64,000 bases of DNA from Pseudofabraea citricarpa. Its lineage: Eukaryota > Ascomycota > Leotiomycetes > Helotiales > Dermateaceae. The stretch is taken from the NCBI GenBank assembly GCA_029641185.1, contig JAPWGK010000009.1, positions 198,501 to 262,500 of the forward strand. The letters are read 5' to 3'. This document shows positions 1 to 10,775 of this stretch, one piece after another. How positions within the stretch are numbered: position 1 is the first letter of the stretch; every line of letters starts with the position of its first letter. The position numbers and the translations under genes are program-made. A model generated the notes under the pieces. The model made no database searches and was not told the DNA's origin. It worked only from the letters and a program-made list of their open reading frames with translations.

Positions 1-1796
1 CACTTGGATGCAACGAAATAAAAGAACGGCCGAAGAACTACTCGAGCCTCGAACTACACACCGAGATAGAGCTACTATGGCCTGCTCGCGGGGTATCAAG
101 TAAACCCAAATGGGCATCGGCTCTCCAGAGCCACTTTGGCTATGCTAGGCAGTCCAGCGCGGAGAGATCCTAAGTGGGACTAAGAAGAAACCAATCAAGC
201 TCGATTCAGAATGACAACAGGTGAAGGTGACTTACGCAAAAGAAGCCTGCGCTTTCTGAACTTTGATGACAGCAGCCAGCTCAAAGTTGGGCTGTGATAG
301 GTGGGTGGTACAGAAATGTCTGCCTACCAAGCCCGCCCAGGGGCTGAGCTGGGCGAAAGGCTGAAATGCAGCATGTGCATCACAACAACACCAAATCGCG
401 AGCAAATCATCTCTCATCGGCAGAGCACAGCCATAGACTTGTATGGCTGTAGGTATGGCTGTAAAAACGCCCGAAAATGCGTGCCCTGGGAGCCTCATGG
501 TGGTGTGGTGGTGGTGGGGCATGTAAATGCTGATGCTCGTTTTGGGCCATCGCAAGACTCACTCAGCACGGTGGCAAGGCTGAATGCTGCTCACATCTAC
601 CCGGTCGGCATCTCGTCCGAAACACAATTGATAGTATGCTGAATTGGGGGTTGATGATTTCTCCACGTGCTGCGCTCAAGAAGACGGTCTGAAGTCTGTT
701 GGTGAAGATGTGAAGAAGTGAAGATGTGAAGATGGCAGGTGACAGTTGAGCTAGCGGGGTGCTACTCGTAACATCACGCTACCAGAACCCGAACCGTGAT
801 TATACTCTCTTCATTTCTTTTTTATGGCCACGAAGCCAATTATCATGACGCCGGACATCGTTCGTCGTTTGCTTCAGCAGCTCCATTCTTCTTATCCCGA
901 TAGGACACCTTGACGGCACGGCTTTTACGTCACATCACATCTTGGCCGGGTTCTGGTGGGTGGAGTATATCTTCCGTCGGCCATTCTGAATGGAACTATA
1001 AAGATATGGATCCACAGAAGGTGGTCCGCCTTGCAAGGACTCCAGAGATTATTGCGGAAGATCAAGATGTCTGAAGCAGACATCTACAGTTGGTGGTTGA
1101 TTACCAATCTTCCGAACTGTCAAAACCCAGCCACTCGAGACAAGTCTGAGAAGTTCCACCTCTGTTGTCCATTCTACAGGATAGAGGAGAGTTCAGCCAA
1201 GGTTTTTACTGAGCAGCCGTCCCGAGACGACTCAAAATCCGAAAACTAGTTATCTTCCACAAGACACTGATTGCCCAGGCGACAAATATTTCGAACATGT
1301 CAGACTGAGTTCGGTACCACAGAAGACTTCTAGAAGTCTAGAAAATCCGAGATGTATCGTACGAGCACACAAAACCAAGTCAGCGTTAATAACAAGCAAC
1401 TTGTAATTCAGAGAGCTCTGGGAATTTTCGATGAAGGCTCCATAAAAGAAGTATCTTTGTGCACTGAGAACCATATTGCAAGCTCTCAAGGAGGCTCGTC
1501 AATCGACTTTCAATGCTCTGTTTCACTCTGCCGCCCATTATGACGGCAGAAATTGTTTGCTTTTCTGTCGAGTTGCACAACCACGAATTCTTCTGGGGAT
1601 ATCTATGCTTGGCAAGCCGCCTTGCATAAACGATGTAGCTCTCCGCAAAAGAGGATACCCCTCACAAAGACTGGTAGATCCGGGGGCATGGGTGGTTTCC
1701 AGGATCAAGGGTTGAGAATGAAAACTGCAAAGATCGCAATGCTGCTCTGATAATCAATTGAACTTTGGAATTGGGGGGTCCGTGGATTCCAACAAC
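1..1796. other. gene-poor leading interval
   Basis: No reading frame here shows a recognisable domain, plausible codon use together with an ATG start, or a consistent intron-exon chain. The longest open frames (about 80-113 codons) overlap each other on opposite strands and several begin only at non-ATG codons. The right end is presumably the upstream region of the membrane-protein gene that follows. Confidence 0.5.
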
Positions 1797-3044
1797 ATGG
1801 CACTGTCGCCGCCACAATTCACATATCCTGAATCAACATCTAGATTTGAAAACCCTGTATATGTATTCTTTCCTGGAGATTCTGTGCTGCTTCGGTTTGA
1901 AAGCGGATATGCATACGAAATGCTTTTGGGTATCGTATGTGGAAAGACAGCACTCAGCTTTTCACAGAGCCCCGACGGTATGTTACTAGAAATCAAATTT
2001 ACGATTTGGCACTCACCCTTCACAGATCCAGAACCCCAGGATCCTTTTTGGATTAACTTTACTTTTGGAATAATCACGCTTGATGTAAATTCCTACCCCG
2101 TATCTATGCCACCGCGCGACCCAACTTCGTCATATTTTGCATGCAGGTTCACCTTGTCTGAGAGTGAACCTGATATCCTGAGGAACGGCACACAGAGCGG
2201 ATTCTTTTGGTTGTTTGATGATCCCTCTAAATCAGCAAGTTCTAGCCTCTCCACGGTTGAGGCTACAGGTATTTCTAGTCTAAGTACCACTAATAGCCTC
2301 GAATTGGGACCAACATCGACTGATACGACGAGTTTTTCATCGATTGAACCTTCAAGATCTATTTCAGTTATACCTTTTCTAACCTCCACGACAGCTATCC
2401 CTACCAGCTTCTCAACGAGCCCATTACCTTCAGAGCCACCCCCAGAAACAATTACCTCCTGGCCTAGCCTAAGCTCGATCATTGCAACCGAGTCAGCGAG
2501 TATTCCTTTTCCAAGCAGCTCAAGCTCAAACGGGACATTTTCCGTGATCTTTCCGAACACAACAACTTCTTCAGTAATAAGTAGTTCTTCAGCAGTAGCA
2601 ACTTCAGAACCGCCGTCGGCAGCCTCACCAACTGATGACAACATATTCCACGGCCCCATAATCGATCCACTGGTATCCGACCCAACACCACTGTTCGACG
2701 AAGTCGATGGGAAGACCATCATCGGGGTCATGGCTGGTGTTCCAGGACTTTTCCTTGCGGGGATATTCGGCATCTTCTGCTATCGCTTGTGGGAGTGTCT
2801 TCGACTCAGGGCCAAAGAGCGAGCCAAGAAGAAAAAAGAAAACGAGGAAGCCAAAGAGGCACGAGAAGCACAAGTTGTGCAAGATGTGCAAGAAAATCCA
2901 GATGTGCCAAGACTGGCGGTTGAGGCTTCGGGAGCTCTGCCTATCCCGCAGGTCATCAGGAATTCGGTTCGGCGAGACAGTGGTGTGCGGTCGGTACGGT
3001 TTGAACTCGATGGGACAGAATCAGGGCTGCCGAGAGAGGTTTGA
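1797..3044 (+). CDS. Ser/Thr-rich single-pass membrane protein, unknown function
   Basis: A 415-residue frame counted from the first ATG; the open frame reaches back to about 1722 without an ATG. Roughly residues 1-135 form a compact ectodomain (FTYPESTSRFENPVY near the start, FTLSESEPD near the end). A long Ser/Thr/Pro-rich stalk follows to about residue 300, then one membrane segment (IIGVMAGVPGLFLAGIFGIF), then a basic and acidic cytoplasmic tail rich in Lys/Glu. This layout is common among ascomycete surface proteins that resemble wall sensors. No signal peptide is present with this start, which is odd for such a topology. A short hydrophobic peptide (MKTAKIAMLL) begins at 1718 in another frame and stops at 1750, so a 5' exon or a frame break may be missing from this model. 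Function cannot be assigned. Confidence 0.62.
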   Translation: MALSPPQFTYPESTSRFENPVYVFFPGDSVLLRFESGYAYEMLLGIVCGKTALSFSQSPDGMLLEIKFTIWHSPFTDPEPQDPFWINFTFGIITLDVNSYPVSMPPRDPTSSYFACRFTLSESEPDILRNGTQSGFFWLFDDPSKSASSSLSTVEATGISSLSTTNSLELGPTSTDTTSFSSIEPSRSISVIPFLTSTTAIPTSFSTSPLPSEPPPETITSWPSLSSIIATESASIPFPSSSSSNGTFSVIFPNTTTSSVISSSSAVATSEPPSAASPTDDNIFHGPIIDPLVSDPTPLFDEVDGKTIIGVMAGVPGLFLAGIFGIFCYRLWECLRLRAKERAKKKKENEEAKEAREAQVVQDVQENPDVPRLAVEASGALPIPQVIRNSVRRDSGVRSVRFELDGTESGLPREV

Positions 3045-4214
3045 TGAGGAACCTAAGCGTACTGGGATGTATGTTTTGTGTGCGTATCAAAATCATGTTT
3101 GATAATGGTTATGATTGATGGAGTTTAATTGGAGTGAGTACGATAGAGAATATTGCAAACAAGCGAGCAACTACAAACGGGCCTCTTCCTACAACGATGC
3201 TGGGGATAAGATTAAGAGCAAGGATTAAAAAATATAGATACTTTTCAATACCAAGTTGGTTTTCATAGTTATATCCCTCCAATCACTATAATTAATTACA
3301 TTAAATTTGACTTATCTTCTTTTTAAGAGCAAGCCTCCTCCTCATCGACGTTCCCCCCATCCACAAACGGCGAAAGGAACATGACTAAAATGAGGCAAGT
3401 AGGTAGGTATCTCCCGTATTATGGAGCTCCCACACAAACGTGGTACCAACCACGTCTAGGCGTTCACAAGGAGGAGGAGCCAAACCCAACACACAATCAC
3501 AATCTCCAGCTTCAACAAGCGATCCGCAGTCCATCTCAGCCACCATGGTCCCCAGCGGAGCGGCCGGCGTCAGGAAATGCTCTCAAACAAGCTTAAATCA
3601 AGCAAACGCATCTGTGGCACGCATACGCTTCCATGCAGCACACGAGCACGAGGGGTTCCTATTCTCGTAAGCCGGCGTGGGACGGCATGCACGGAGCCGA
3701 AGGAGGAGGCAGCGCAGTAGATGGATGAATGGGGGGAAGGGAGAGGGAAGTACGATACGACAAACGCGAATGAATGAATGAATGAGTGAATGAATGAATG
3801 GCAAAACAGAAGGAAGACCAGGCGTGGCTTGGGTCTCTCGTGGGAGTGGGAGTGGCAATGGCAAGGGCAAAGGAAGATACGAATCTAGCATGTAGCGTGA
3901 ATAGATAGAGAGGAGCGTAGCTATGTCTACGTGCGCGTGTGCGAGACAGCCCGTAGCCATCGGTGGCTCTAGTCGTCTTTCTTTTCCTTTTTTTTTTTTC
4001 TTTTTCGTCGGAACGAGTGACAGAGGAGGTATTAACTTCAACATCCACCACCTCCTCCTCCACTTTCTTCACCGCTGGAATCCCGAAGCCCTTTCTCTTT
4101 CTCTTCTTCTTCCTCTTCTTCTCCTTCTGCTTTAGTATCAATTGACCCATCCCATCTTCCTCCACACCCACCCACCGCAACCGCAACCACAACCACAACA
4201 CGCAACGCGCAACA
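3045..4214. other. intergenic, 5' region with GAAT repeat
   Basis: No supported gene. AT-rich just after the upstream stop (3220-3320), then a mixed region with a short (GAAT)n tract at about 3767-3800 and long pyrimidine-rich runs at 3978-4130. The latter probably form the promoter and 5' UTR of the gene starting at 4215. A long reverse-strand open frame here is an artefact of the Ser/Thr-rich gene on the other strand. Confidence 0.5.
3767..3800. repeat. (GAAT)n microsatellite
   Basis: About eight copies of a four-base GAAT/GAGT unit in a row, with one imperfect unit. It lies about 0.4 kb upstream of the next ATG. Confidence 0.85.
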
Positions 4215-5614
4215 ATGGCCAACTCCACCATGGCGGGAATAGGAATCATGCAGTTGACAGACCGGCAAGTCAACACCTGTTCGGCGCCATTGAGTTGGTA
4301 CGTATGCCGCGCGAACAGCTTCACGGGTTGCTGCTCGGTCGACCCATGCGATCTGCCCGGGTGTCCTGACGTGGAAGAATCTCCATCTCCATCTCCGTCT
4401 CCTACTCCGACTCCTGTTCGAACAACAGCTGCTCCAAACCCGGCGACTTCAGATGAGCAGCCCGTCACCATCACCGTCGTTCCATCAGCGAGTACTTCTT
4501 CGGTTTCCGTCACGGTGACGACGCAAGTTTCTTCTTCTTCTTCTTCGTCCTCTCCTTCGTCCACGGATACGACGAGCCAGAGAAGTACACTCGTCACGAC
4601 GACTTCTGGTTCTTCAACTTCTTCTTTGGCCGCTCCAGCTTCGACCGTCTCGGCATCTGAACCGGCTGCCGCTAGCGAGATATCAGATGGCTCATCCGAT
4701 TCTGTGAACAAGACGGCCATCATTGCCGGTGTAGTGGGTGGAGTAGCAGGGATCATCTTGCTCGCCTGTATCTTCTTCTTGCTGCGTCGCCGAAAGAAAC
4801 AGGCACAGAGCTGGACGGGACAAGACCGACACCTTAGTCTGGCTGGCGGAAATGAAGGGCAGGGCTTCCTTCCTACAGCTTCCGAGGGCAGCAGCTCGCT
4901 GGAGAAGTCGTGGAGGAAATCTAGCGCGGACATGTTTGCTGACTTTGGGGGTGAGTTTCTTCTGACTTTCTTCCGCTCTCTCCCTTCTTTTCCTTTTCTT
5001 CTTTTCCATCTTCTCCTTCTCTCCTTGGTGTGACGGAGAGGAATTCCAGACTAAAAGCAACTGACAAGAAAGAAATAGGCCTGTTCCGTAACCAGAATCA
5101 TAAACGCTCCCCTCCTCCACCACCCGGCTCCCAGATCCACAATCACCCTGAATGCCTCGTCCCCGGTGCCCGACCATCAGCAAGGGGAGGGCAAAACAGC
5201 AACTCCAACGACGATATCGTACCAAACCTAGACTCAACACCGATCATGCCAACGACCGAGCTGGAAGGCACGACGCCTGCACCGTGCGAGCTAAGCGGCG
5301 AAGAGAAGAAGCAACAAGAGCAACAGCAACAATCCCAACCCAAGGCCCAGAACCAAGCCCAGAACCAGCGCGAAAAAGTGTACTTGTTTCGGCCGCATTG
5401 GAATTCCATGCGCGGCAACATGGAAGCGCCCGGGGGACATGTCATGAGTTGGGCCGAGTATGATCCTTCGTCTCCCGCTAATAGTACGGCTTCAGCATCA
5501 CAGACGCAGAAGAACCAGGGCGGGACGCATGTCAGTCCGCTGATAGAGGGTGAGAGGTGGACAAACGCGTATCCCCCGGGCACTGAGCCGGTTTCGCCTG
5601 AACTCGGAAGATGA
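4215..5614 (+). CDS. Cys-rich, Ser/Thr-rich membrane protein, unknown function
   Basis: Two exons, 4215-4950 and 5079-5614, giving 423 residues. The intron starts GTGAGT and ends AATAG with a CTGAC branch site at 5061; the joined codon is Gly. Residues 1-55 hold a small Cys-rich module containing FTGCCSVDPC, a motif repeatedly found in ascomycete surface proteins. A Ser/Thr/Pro stalk runs to about residue 160, then one membrane segment (TAIIAGVVGGVAGIILLACI), a basic stop-transfer stretch, and a low-complexity cytoplasmic tail with Gln- and Pro-rich parts. No signal peptide is visible. The architecture resembles Mid2/Wsc-like sensors, but sequence alone does not show a sensor function. Confidence 0.8.
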
Positions 5615-6294
5615 AAAAACATGAGATGAGAGGAAATGAGAGAAAACGGCAGGAAATGACGGGACGGAGTGGGTGGTTGGCTTTGTTTTTGGTGATGTTG
5701 ACGTATATGAATGACTTGACGACTCGAAGCGGAATGGGAAGCCAACTAGCATGGAATGATCTTTCGTCTGCTATCTCTTTGCTCAACTACTAGCACGAGA
5801 GTTGGTCGAAATGGGGTCTGGTGGAAACAACCAGTAGGAGCAAAATACATGTACTTGTACGATACCGATCAAGAGAGCAAAAACAAAAATTGTGCCGGAA
5901 CACGAATGCAAAAAAGAGACACTTGCCTGCCTTCCTTCCGAGTCCTGAAAATTTCATTTTTCTGTCTTGTTCTCTTCTAGGCCCCTTATCCAAGGCTTTC
6001 TGATGTGGTCTGTTTTTCTCTTTTCCTCTCTCATCTTCTCTTCTGATCTCCATCCGTCTCCCTCGCAGGAATAGCTTTCTTGGTCAGAACGCAAAGAGCG
6101 TTCGGAAACAAAAAGAAAATAAAAATTGTAAACGCCATGCAATTGACCTTATCCATTCCATGCCATTGCCCCCGAAATTTGCTATGCTTGAATCCCCAAG
6201 TCTCCATGTAACAACGCCGCCAGAGCTTGTGAAGCTCGAAAAAACAAATGGACCACCATCTTGAGCCAAATCGTCTGCATGCTTGCTTCCTCTC
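5615..6294. other. convergent intergenic region
   Basis: Lies between the 3' ends of the membrane-protein gene and RPB4. It should hold both 3' UTRs and polyadenylation signals. Several short frames exist here but none looks coding. Confidence 0.5.
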
Positions 6295-6873
6295 TCAATT
6301 CGCCCCGTAGCCCATCAGGTCCGTGATGCGGTCTAGAAGGGCTTGTAGATCATCGTCCGTGATCTTGTCTTGCAAAGAGGGAATAAGAGTCTTTGCTTCT
6401 TCGGCTGAATCACAGCAGAGGGAACCTAGCTTCATTAGTACCAAATAATATCCGACACACATCCACATCTAATGACATACCCAACTGAGCCCTCTCAAAC
6501 TTGGCCAATTCCTTATGCGAAGACAATTCCCGCTCGACCGCTTCGACATTCTGCTTATTCTTGAACCGCGCAAAGTGATCCAGGTACTCGGTAGTCTTGA
6601 CGAGCATCCTATTGCACTCGCATCAGCACAGCACAGCACAGCACAGCAAGTCTCTCCCCTCTATCCCCGCAGTCGGGCAAAGCCTTACTCAGTCTCATTG
6701 ATATTCTTCCGGTCGGCGCGTCTCTTCATGACCAGCGCATTAATAACCAGCGCGGCTTCAGAATGCGTCAGCGCGTCGACGTCCTGGAACTCTCCGAGCT
6801 TCAATTCCGCCGCTGCCTCTTCGTCTCCCTGCGGCGCCTCGCGCGTTCGTGAGGTAGGTGCTGGGGTAGCCAT
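6295..6873 (-). CDS. rpb4: DNA-directed RNA polymerase II subunit RPB4
   Basis: Three exons on the minus strand, 6873-6689, 6608-6481 and 6425-6295, giving 147 residues, the usual size for a filamentous fungal Rpb4. Splice sites are GTAAGG/AATAG and GTATGT/CTAG, and both junctions keep frame. The family signature is clear: NINETEMLVKTTEYLDHFA, then FKNKQNVEAVERELSSH and the C-terminal DDDLQALLDRITDL. Rpb4 with Rpb7 forms the detachable stalk of polymerase II, which binds nascent RNA and aids initiation and mRNA export or decay. The gene is divergent from trs23, with about 375 bases between the start codons. Confidence 0.95.
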
Positions 6874-7249
6874 ATTTCAAACCGGGCGACGAAACAGTAA
6901 GGTCGAAAGCGGGGTGCGGTGGAGAGAGGTGGTGAGGTGAGGTGGTGGTGGTGGTGGTTCAGCGCAAGCGCGTTCCGTGCGGGAAGATACAAGATTTTGA
7001 AGATCCGAAAGAAATCCGGGGAAGGGCTGCGTGCTTCGCTAGCTTCGCATCCTCAGACTGCTAAAGCTTGACCTACCCTACCGTACTGTACTGTACCACG
7101 TCTCGTCTGCTCGATGCGCCAACGACAACAGCACATGAATCGACGACATTAAGTGCGCCTGGATTGGATGTGAAAAGACCTGGGAACTGGCGCAGCTTCT
7201 TGAAAGCTTGATATCACGCTGAGCGTCAAGTTGGCCCTGAACCGCAGCC
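6874..7249. other. shared upstream region of rpb4 and trs23
   Basis: A divergent intergenic region of about 375 bases. It contains GGTGGTGGT-type purine/pyrimidine-skewed stretches and a short TACTGTACTGTAC repeat near 7080. No gene seen. Confidence 0.5.
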
Positions 7250-7863
7250 ATGTACGTCCGTTCCATGCCACCCACCTCTTTCACTCCTTTGGCATAGCTG
7301 AGTTGGCTATCTTCTAAAGACAGTACAGGACTGATGTGAAGTAGGACCGTCTACGCCTTAATCATCATCAACAAAGCCGGCGGGTTAATTTACCAGAAGG
7401 ATTTTGCAGAGGGGTTGAACAAGCTAAACATCAACGACTACCTAGTGCTAGCCGGAACATTTCACGGGTATCTCTCCCCTTCCCTCAAACAGCACTCGAA
7501 CAGCCAACTAACGTCTCTGTCTCGAACAGAATCCACGCAATCACCACACGTCTCCACCCTCTACAGTCCCAGATCTCGAACCGGAACTCCCTCTCTTCTG
7601 AACGGCCAGACCCGCCGTCGGGCATCGAAGTGCTAGAGACGGAGAACTTCCGACTGCAATGCTTCCAGACGCTCACGGGCACGAAGTTCTTGTTATTCAC
7701 TGAACCGCAGCAGGCCAATGTCGACACGATCCAGAGGAAGATCTATGAGCTGTATGCGGACTTCGTTATGAAGAACCCGTTTTATCAGATGGAGATGCCG
7801 GTTAGATGTGAGGCTTTTGATAGAGGTCTTGCGAAGTATCTGAGGGTTTTGAACTCACGGTAG
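7250..7863 (+). CDS. trs23: TRAPP complex subunit Trs23 / TRAPPC4
   Basis: Three exons, 7250-7251, 7345-7467 and 7530-7863, giving 152 residues. The first intron (GTACGT...GTAG) splits the start codon itself: AT lies before the intron and G after it. The mature protein then begins M-T-V-Y-A-L-I-I-I-N-K-A-G-G-L, the standard start of this longin-fold family. The second intron ends AACAG with a CTAAC branch. The C-terminal part (LQCFQTLTGTKFLLFTEP, FVMKNPFYQMEMPVRCEAFD) matches TRAPPC4. The protein is a core subunit of TRAPP, the Rab GEF and tether acting in ER-Golgi and Golgi transport. No other ATG would supply this N-terminus in frame. Confidence 0.93.
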
Positions 7864-8168
7864 AATAAGGAATGTGGAGGATATGGGAGATACAGAGATC
7901 AGAGATCTTGTCAGTTAAATGAAGAACAAACATGGCTGCTGCTGGGCAAGGCAGCACACAGTGTGGAAAGTTCGACAGCCACCAAATACAGGTTCAAGGT
8001 TTAGAGCAAATACCCAAAAGACATCATGGGATGTCATTAGAAAGGGGCCAAGCTATACGGGCAAATCATTGCATAATAATAGACATTTCACGAATGCCTT
8101 TGTACAAACTATCTATGGTACATGCCCAACGCCAGCTGCAATGCCTTGCTCGATAACCCCTCGAGAAT
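7864..8168. other. convergent spacer trs23/rpn10
   Basis: About 305 bases between the convergent stops of trs23 and rpn10; expected to hold 3' UTRs. Nothing else seen. Confidence 0.5.
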
Positions 8169-9102
8169 CTATGCAGTGTCCATTTTATCATCATCCTTTT
8201 TATCGTCCTTCTTGCCACTGCTTGCTTCTCCCTGAGCATTCAGTAAAGGCTGAGACGCCTCGTCTTCTTCCTTGATCTCAGGTAACGCTGCTTTCGCATC
8301 CGCATCCGCTTTCTCCTTATTCTGCTTCTCTACTCTTGCCTTCTCCTCCTCCATACTCATGCGCAGAGCAAGAGCCAACTCAGGATCCACAGATGGGTCG
8401 ATACCGAACTCGAACGAGGAACTGTCACCACCTTCAGCGCCAGCTCCTGCACCAGGTCCAGCGGATCCATCCCCGTTCAATATAGGCGAAGTGACAAGTT
8501 GGTCGCTGAGAAGTCCTGGTCCTGGTGGAATGATAGCCAAATGTGATCCATCTCCGCCCTTTACGTTCTCGTTAAATGCAGTCAACTTGCTCGTAACATC
8601 ATCGTCCAACTCCCCAAAAGCAACGAAGTCAATCGAGACATTGTTCTTCTTCATCTTCTTTGCTAGCTTCACCAGTGTCTTCTCATCTTCGGGGATAGAT
8701 GCGCAAGTAAAGACGATGATCCGTTGTCGCTGAGCCTTGTTTTGTCTGTGCTTCAGAGCGAGCTATTATACAATCAGTACTTCCTTATTCAACATGCGGT
8801 GCAAAACATACACCTGCTATTTGAATTCCAGTGGCAAGATGAGAGTCTCCACGGATCTTCGTCTTCGTTCTGTGTAAACCCTCCAAGATCTTGCCGTGAT
8901 CTGTCGTCAAGGTCACCAAAACCTCCGGGCCCTTGCCACCCATGCTCATAAGACCAACTGATGATTCGGGGTTTCCTTGTGTGATGGCGGAGAATATCAT
9001 GGAGACGGCATCAGACTGTGCTTCGAATCGAGTGGGTGTGTAATCTCCATTCCGACTGCTTTCGCTGTTGTCCACCACTACCATCACAGCTTCGAGAACC
9101 AT
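8169..9102 (-). CDS. rpn10: 26S proteasome ubiquitin receptor Rpn10 (PSMD4)
   Basis: Two exons, 9102-8812 and 8762-8169, giving 294 residues. The donor is GTATGT and the acceptor ATAATAG; the junction reads IAG-LALKHRQNK. Residues 1-190 form the VWA domain, starting MVLEAVMVVVDNSESSRNGD with the expected D-x-S motif and continuing through the IIVFTCASIP and IDFVAFGE strands. A ubiquitin-interacting motif (DPELALALRMSMEEE) lies near residue 220. The tail is acidic/Lys-rich, ending KKDDDKMDTA. Rpn10 sits between the base and lid of the 19S particle and captures ubiquitin chains. One UIM is typical of fungi. Confidence 0.96.
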
Positions 9103-9478
9103 CTTGAGGGAGATTCAGGTGTACTTCGGATGATGTAGTGTGATCGAGTCTATGAGATGCGTATCGGTGGTGGTGAGAGGAGGATGTGGAGTATTATTGA
9201 CAGAGGTGATGAATGATGCTCAAGGTAGCTGTGGATGCGCGTACCTTAAGGTTGACATCCCTGCAAGGTTGGAGCTCGGTTCAGGCTAGACCTGTTTGAA
9301 GCGCAATGCGGCTCTTGTCTCCATTTGTTTACATCCAACTCCAGATCACTCACTCCTCAACATCCAGGTCAACATTTTACAAGGTCGCGCTCTTACGATC
9401 ACGTCCCGAGTTTAGAATCAAAACTACCGGGTCTTCAGATCAACTTCAACCACCAGATTCTCAAATTTATCACGCGAC
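9103..9478. other. divergent upstream region rpn10/borealin-like
   Basis: About 375 bases between two divergent start codons; promoter region for both. No gene seen. Confidence 0.5.
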
Positions 9479-10655
9479 ATGGCTCCAACGCGACAGAGGA
9501 AGCAGCGCAAGTCCACAGAATCGGCCAGCTCTGTCGATATACACGCCTTTCCAGCACCACCGTCTGTAGCAATGTCTACCAGCACGCGAAGTCCAGGGAA
9601 AACACCCACCAACAGAAGCCCCATCCGGAAAGCCATAATGGGAATCACCTTGGCTCAGAAAGCACAGTTGATTGACAACCTCCAGCAAGAAGGTAGGACG
9701 CATGTTATTCGTGGCAATGGACTATATTGACTCGACATAGTTACTGAACGCGCCCGAAGATTACGACAACAATACTCAGCCCAGGCTCAAGATCTGCGTA
9801 TACGCATCGAACGTAGAATCACTCGTATCCCGACTCATTTACGTCGCGCTAACATGGGCGAATTACTTCGGAAATTCAATGAGCTGAATTCAAGAACTGT
9901 CAGTGCAAATACTGCCGCGAGCAAATCTACTCTTCGACCATCGCCGTCAAAGAATATTCTGCAGGAAAGTAGATATACGCGTCAGAGTCCCGCTCCTCCA
10001 CAACGCGGGGCAAAGCGTCACAGGTATGAGTTGACTATCGCGTCTTTATTAAATGCTAACAGCTCCCAGTGATGCGATCTCTGCGACTGATAAGGAAAAT
10101 GAGAATATTGAGAATCCGAAGAAACGTACCCGAGTTCCTGTTGTGCCAGCACGAACAGCATCACGCGCCAACACTCATAAGCCCCAGATCCTCTCACCCA
10201 AATCCTCCAATACGCGATCACAGCAAGGGCATGCTCGGCCTGTTATGTCTCCCACGAAACCCCATATTGCACGTCCACTATCTCCGGGGAAAACTACAAC
10301 GGCAGCTGCAGGTCTTCTCACGAGCATGGTGGAGAAAGCCAAATCTACAAGAGCAGCGGCAACGCGTAAAGTAACGGAATCATCGAACTCGGGTACTGCG
10401 GCTCCTGGGCGAGGGAAAAGGACTGCTCAAACAGCGGCTGCAACACGGACAGGAAGAGGAAGAATCAGTGACTCAAGTGATTCTAGTACTGGAACCATGG
10501 TTGTGAAGAAGGCCCCTGTGCCAATCAAAAAGGCCCCCGCAAAGAGGACTGTTATGAGCACAATCAAGGGAATTGGCGGACAGGCGAGCAAGAAAGCACC
10601 TGCTGCAAAACCAACGCCGGCTAGTGGCACAAGGGTTTTACGGAAGAGGAATTAA
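9479..10655 (+). CDS. borealin-like chromosomal passenger complex subunit (Nbl1_Borealin_N)
   Basis: Three exons, 9479-9692, 9741-10023 and 10070-10655, giving 360 residues. Introns are 48 and 46 bases; the second ends CTCCCAG after a GCTAAC branch. The conserved N-terminal helix bundle spans about residues 55-110: GITLAQKAQLIDNLQQE, then VTERARRLRQQYSAQAQDLR and IRIERRITRIPTHLR. In the complex this region packs with survivin and INCENP and helps place Aurora B at centromeres. The rest is basic, Ser/Pro/Lys-rich and probably disordered, with many SP sites (SPTKP, LSPGK) that could be kinase targets. It resembles fungal Bir1/Sli15 partners more by its N-terminus than overall. Confidence 0.85.
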
Positions 10656-10775
10656 CGAGTTAAATTGTCTTGTGGATTAGCGTATGGCGTCAAGGATGGT
10701 GAAGGAGTTTGGTATTAAAACATGTCGTTATCATCAATCATGCTTTAAATATGTTGTACTGAAAATCTAACCCAA

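Noticed and set aside
232..642. Overlapping open frames of about 110 codons on both strands
   Set aside because: They cover each other on opposite strands, have no domain or signal, and no supporting splice structure.
2093..2773. 226-codon reverse-strand frame
   Set aside because: Antisense shadow of the Ser/Thr-rich stalk of the plus-strand membrane protein.
3659..4933. 424-codon reverse-strand frame
   Set aside because: It is the mirror of the Ser/Thr-rich gene on the plus strand; long antisense frames are common opposite such low-complexity codons.
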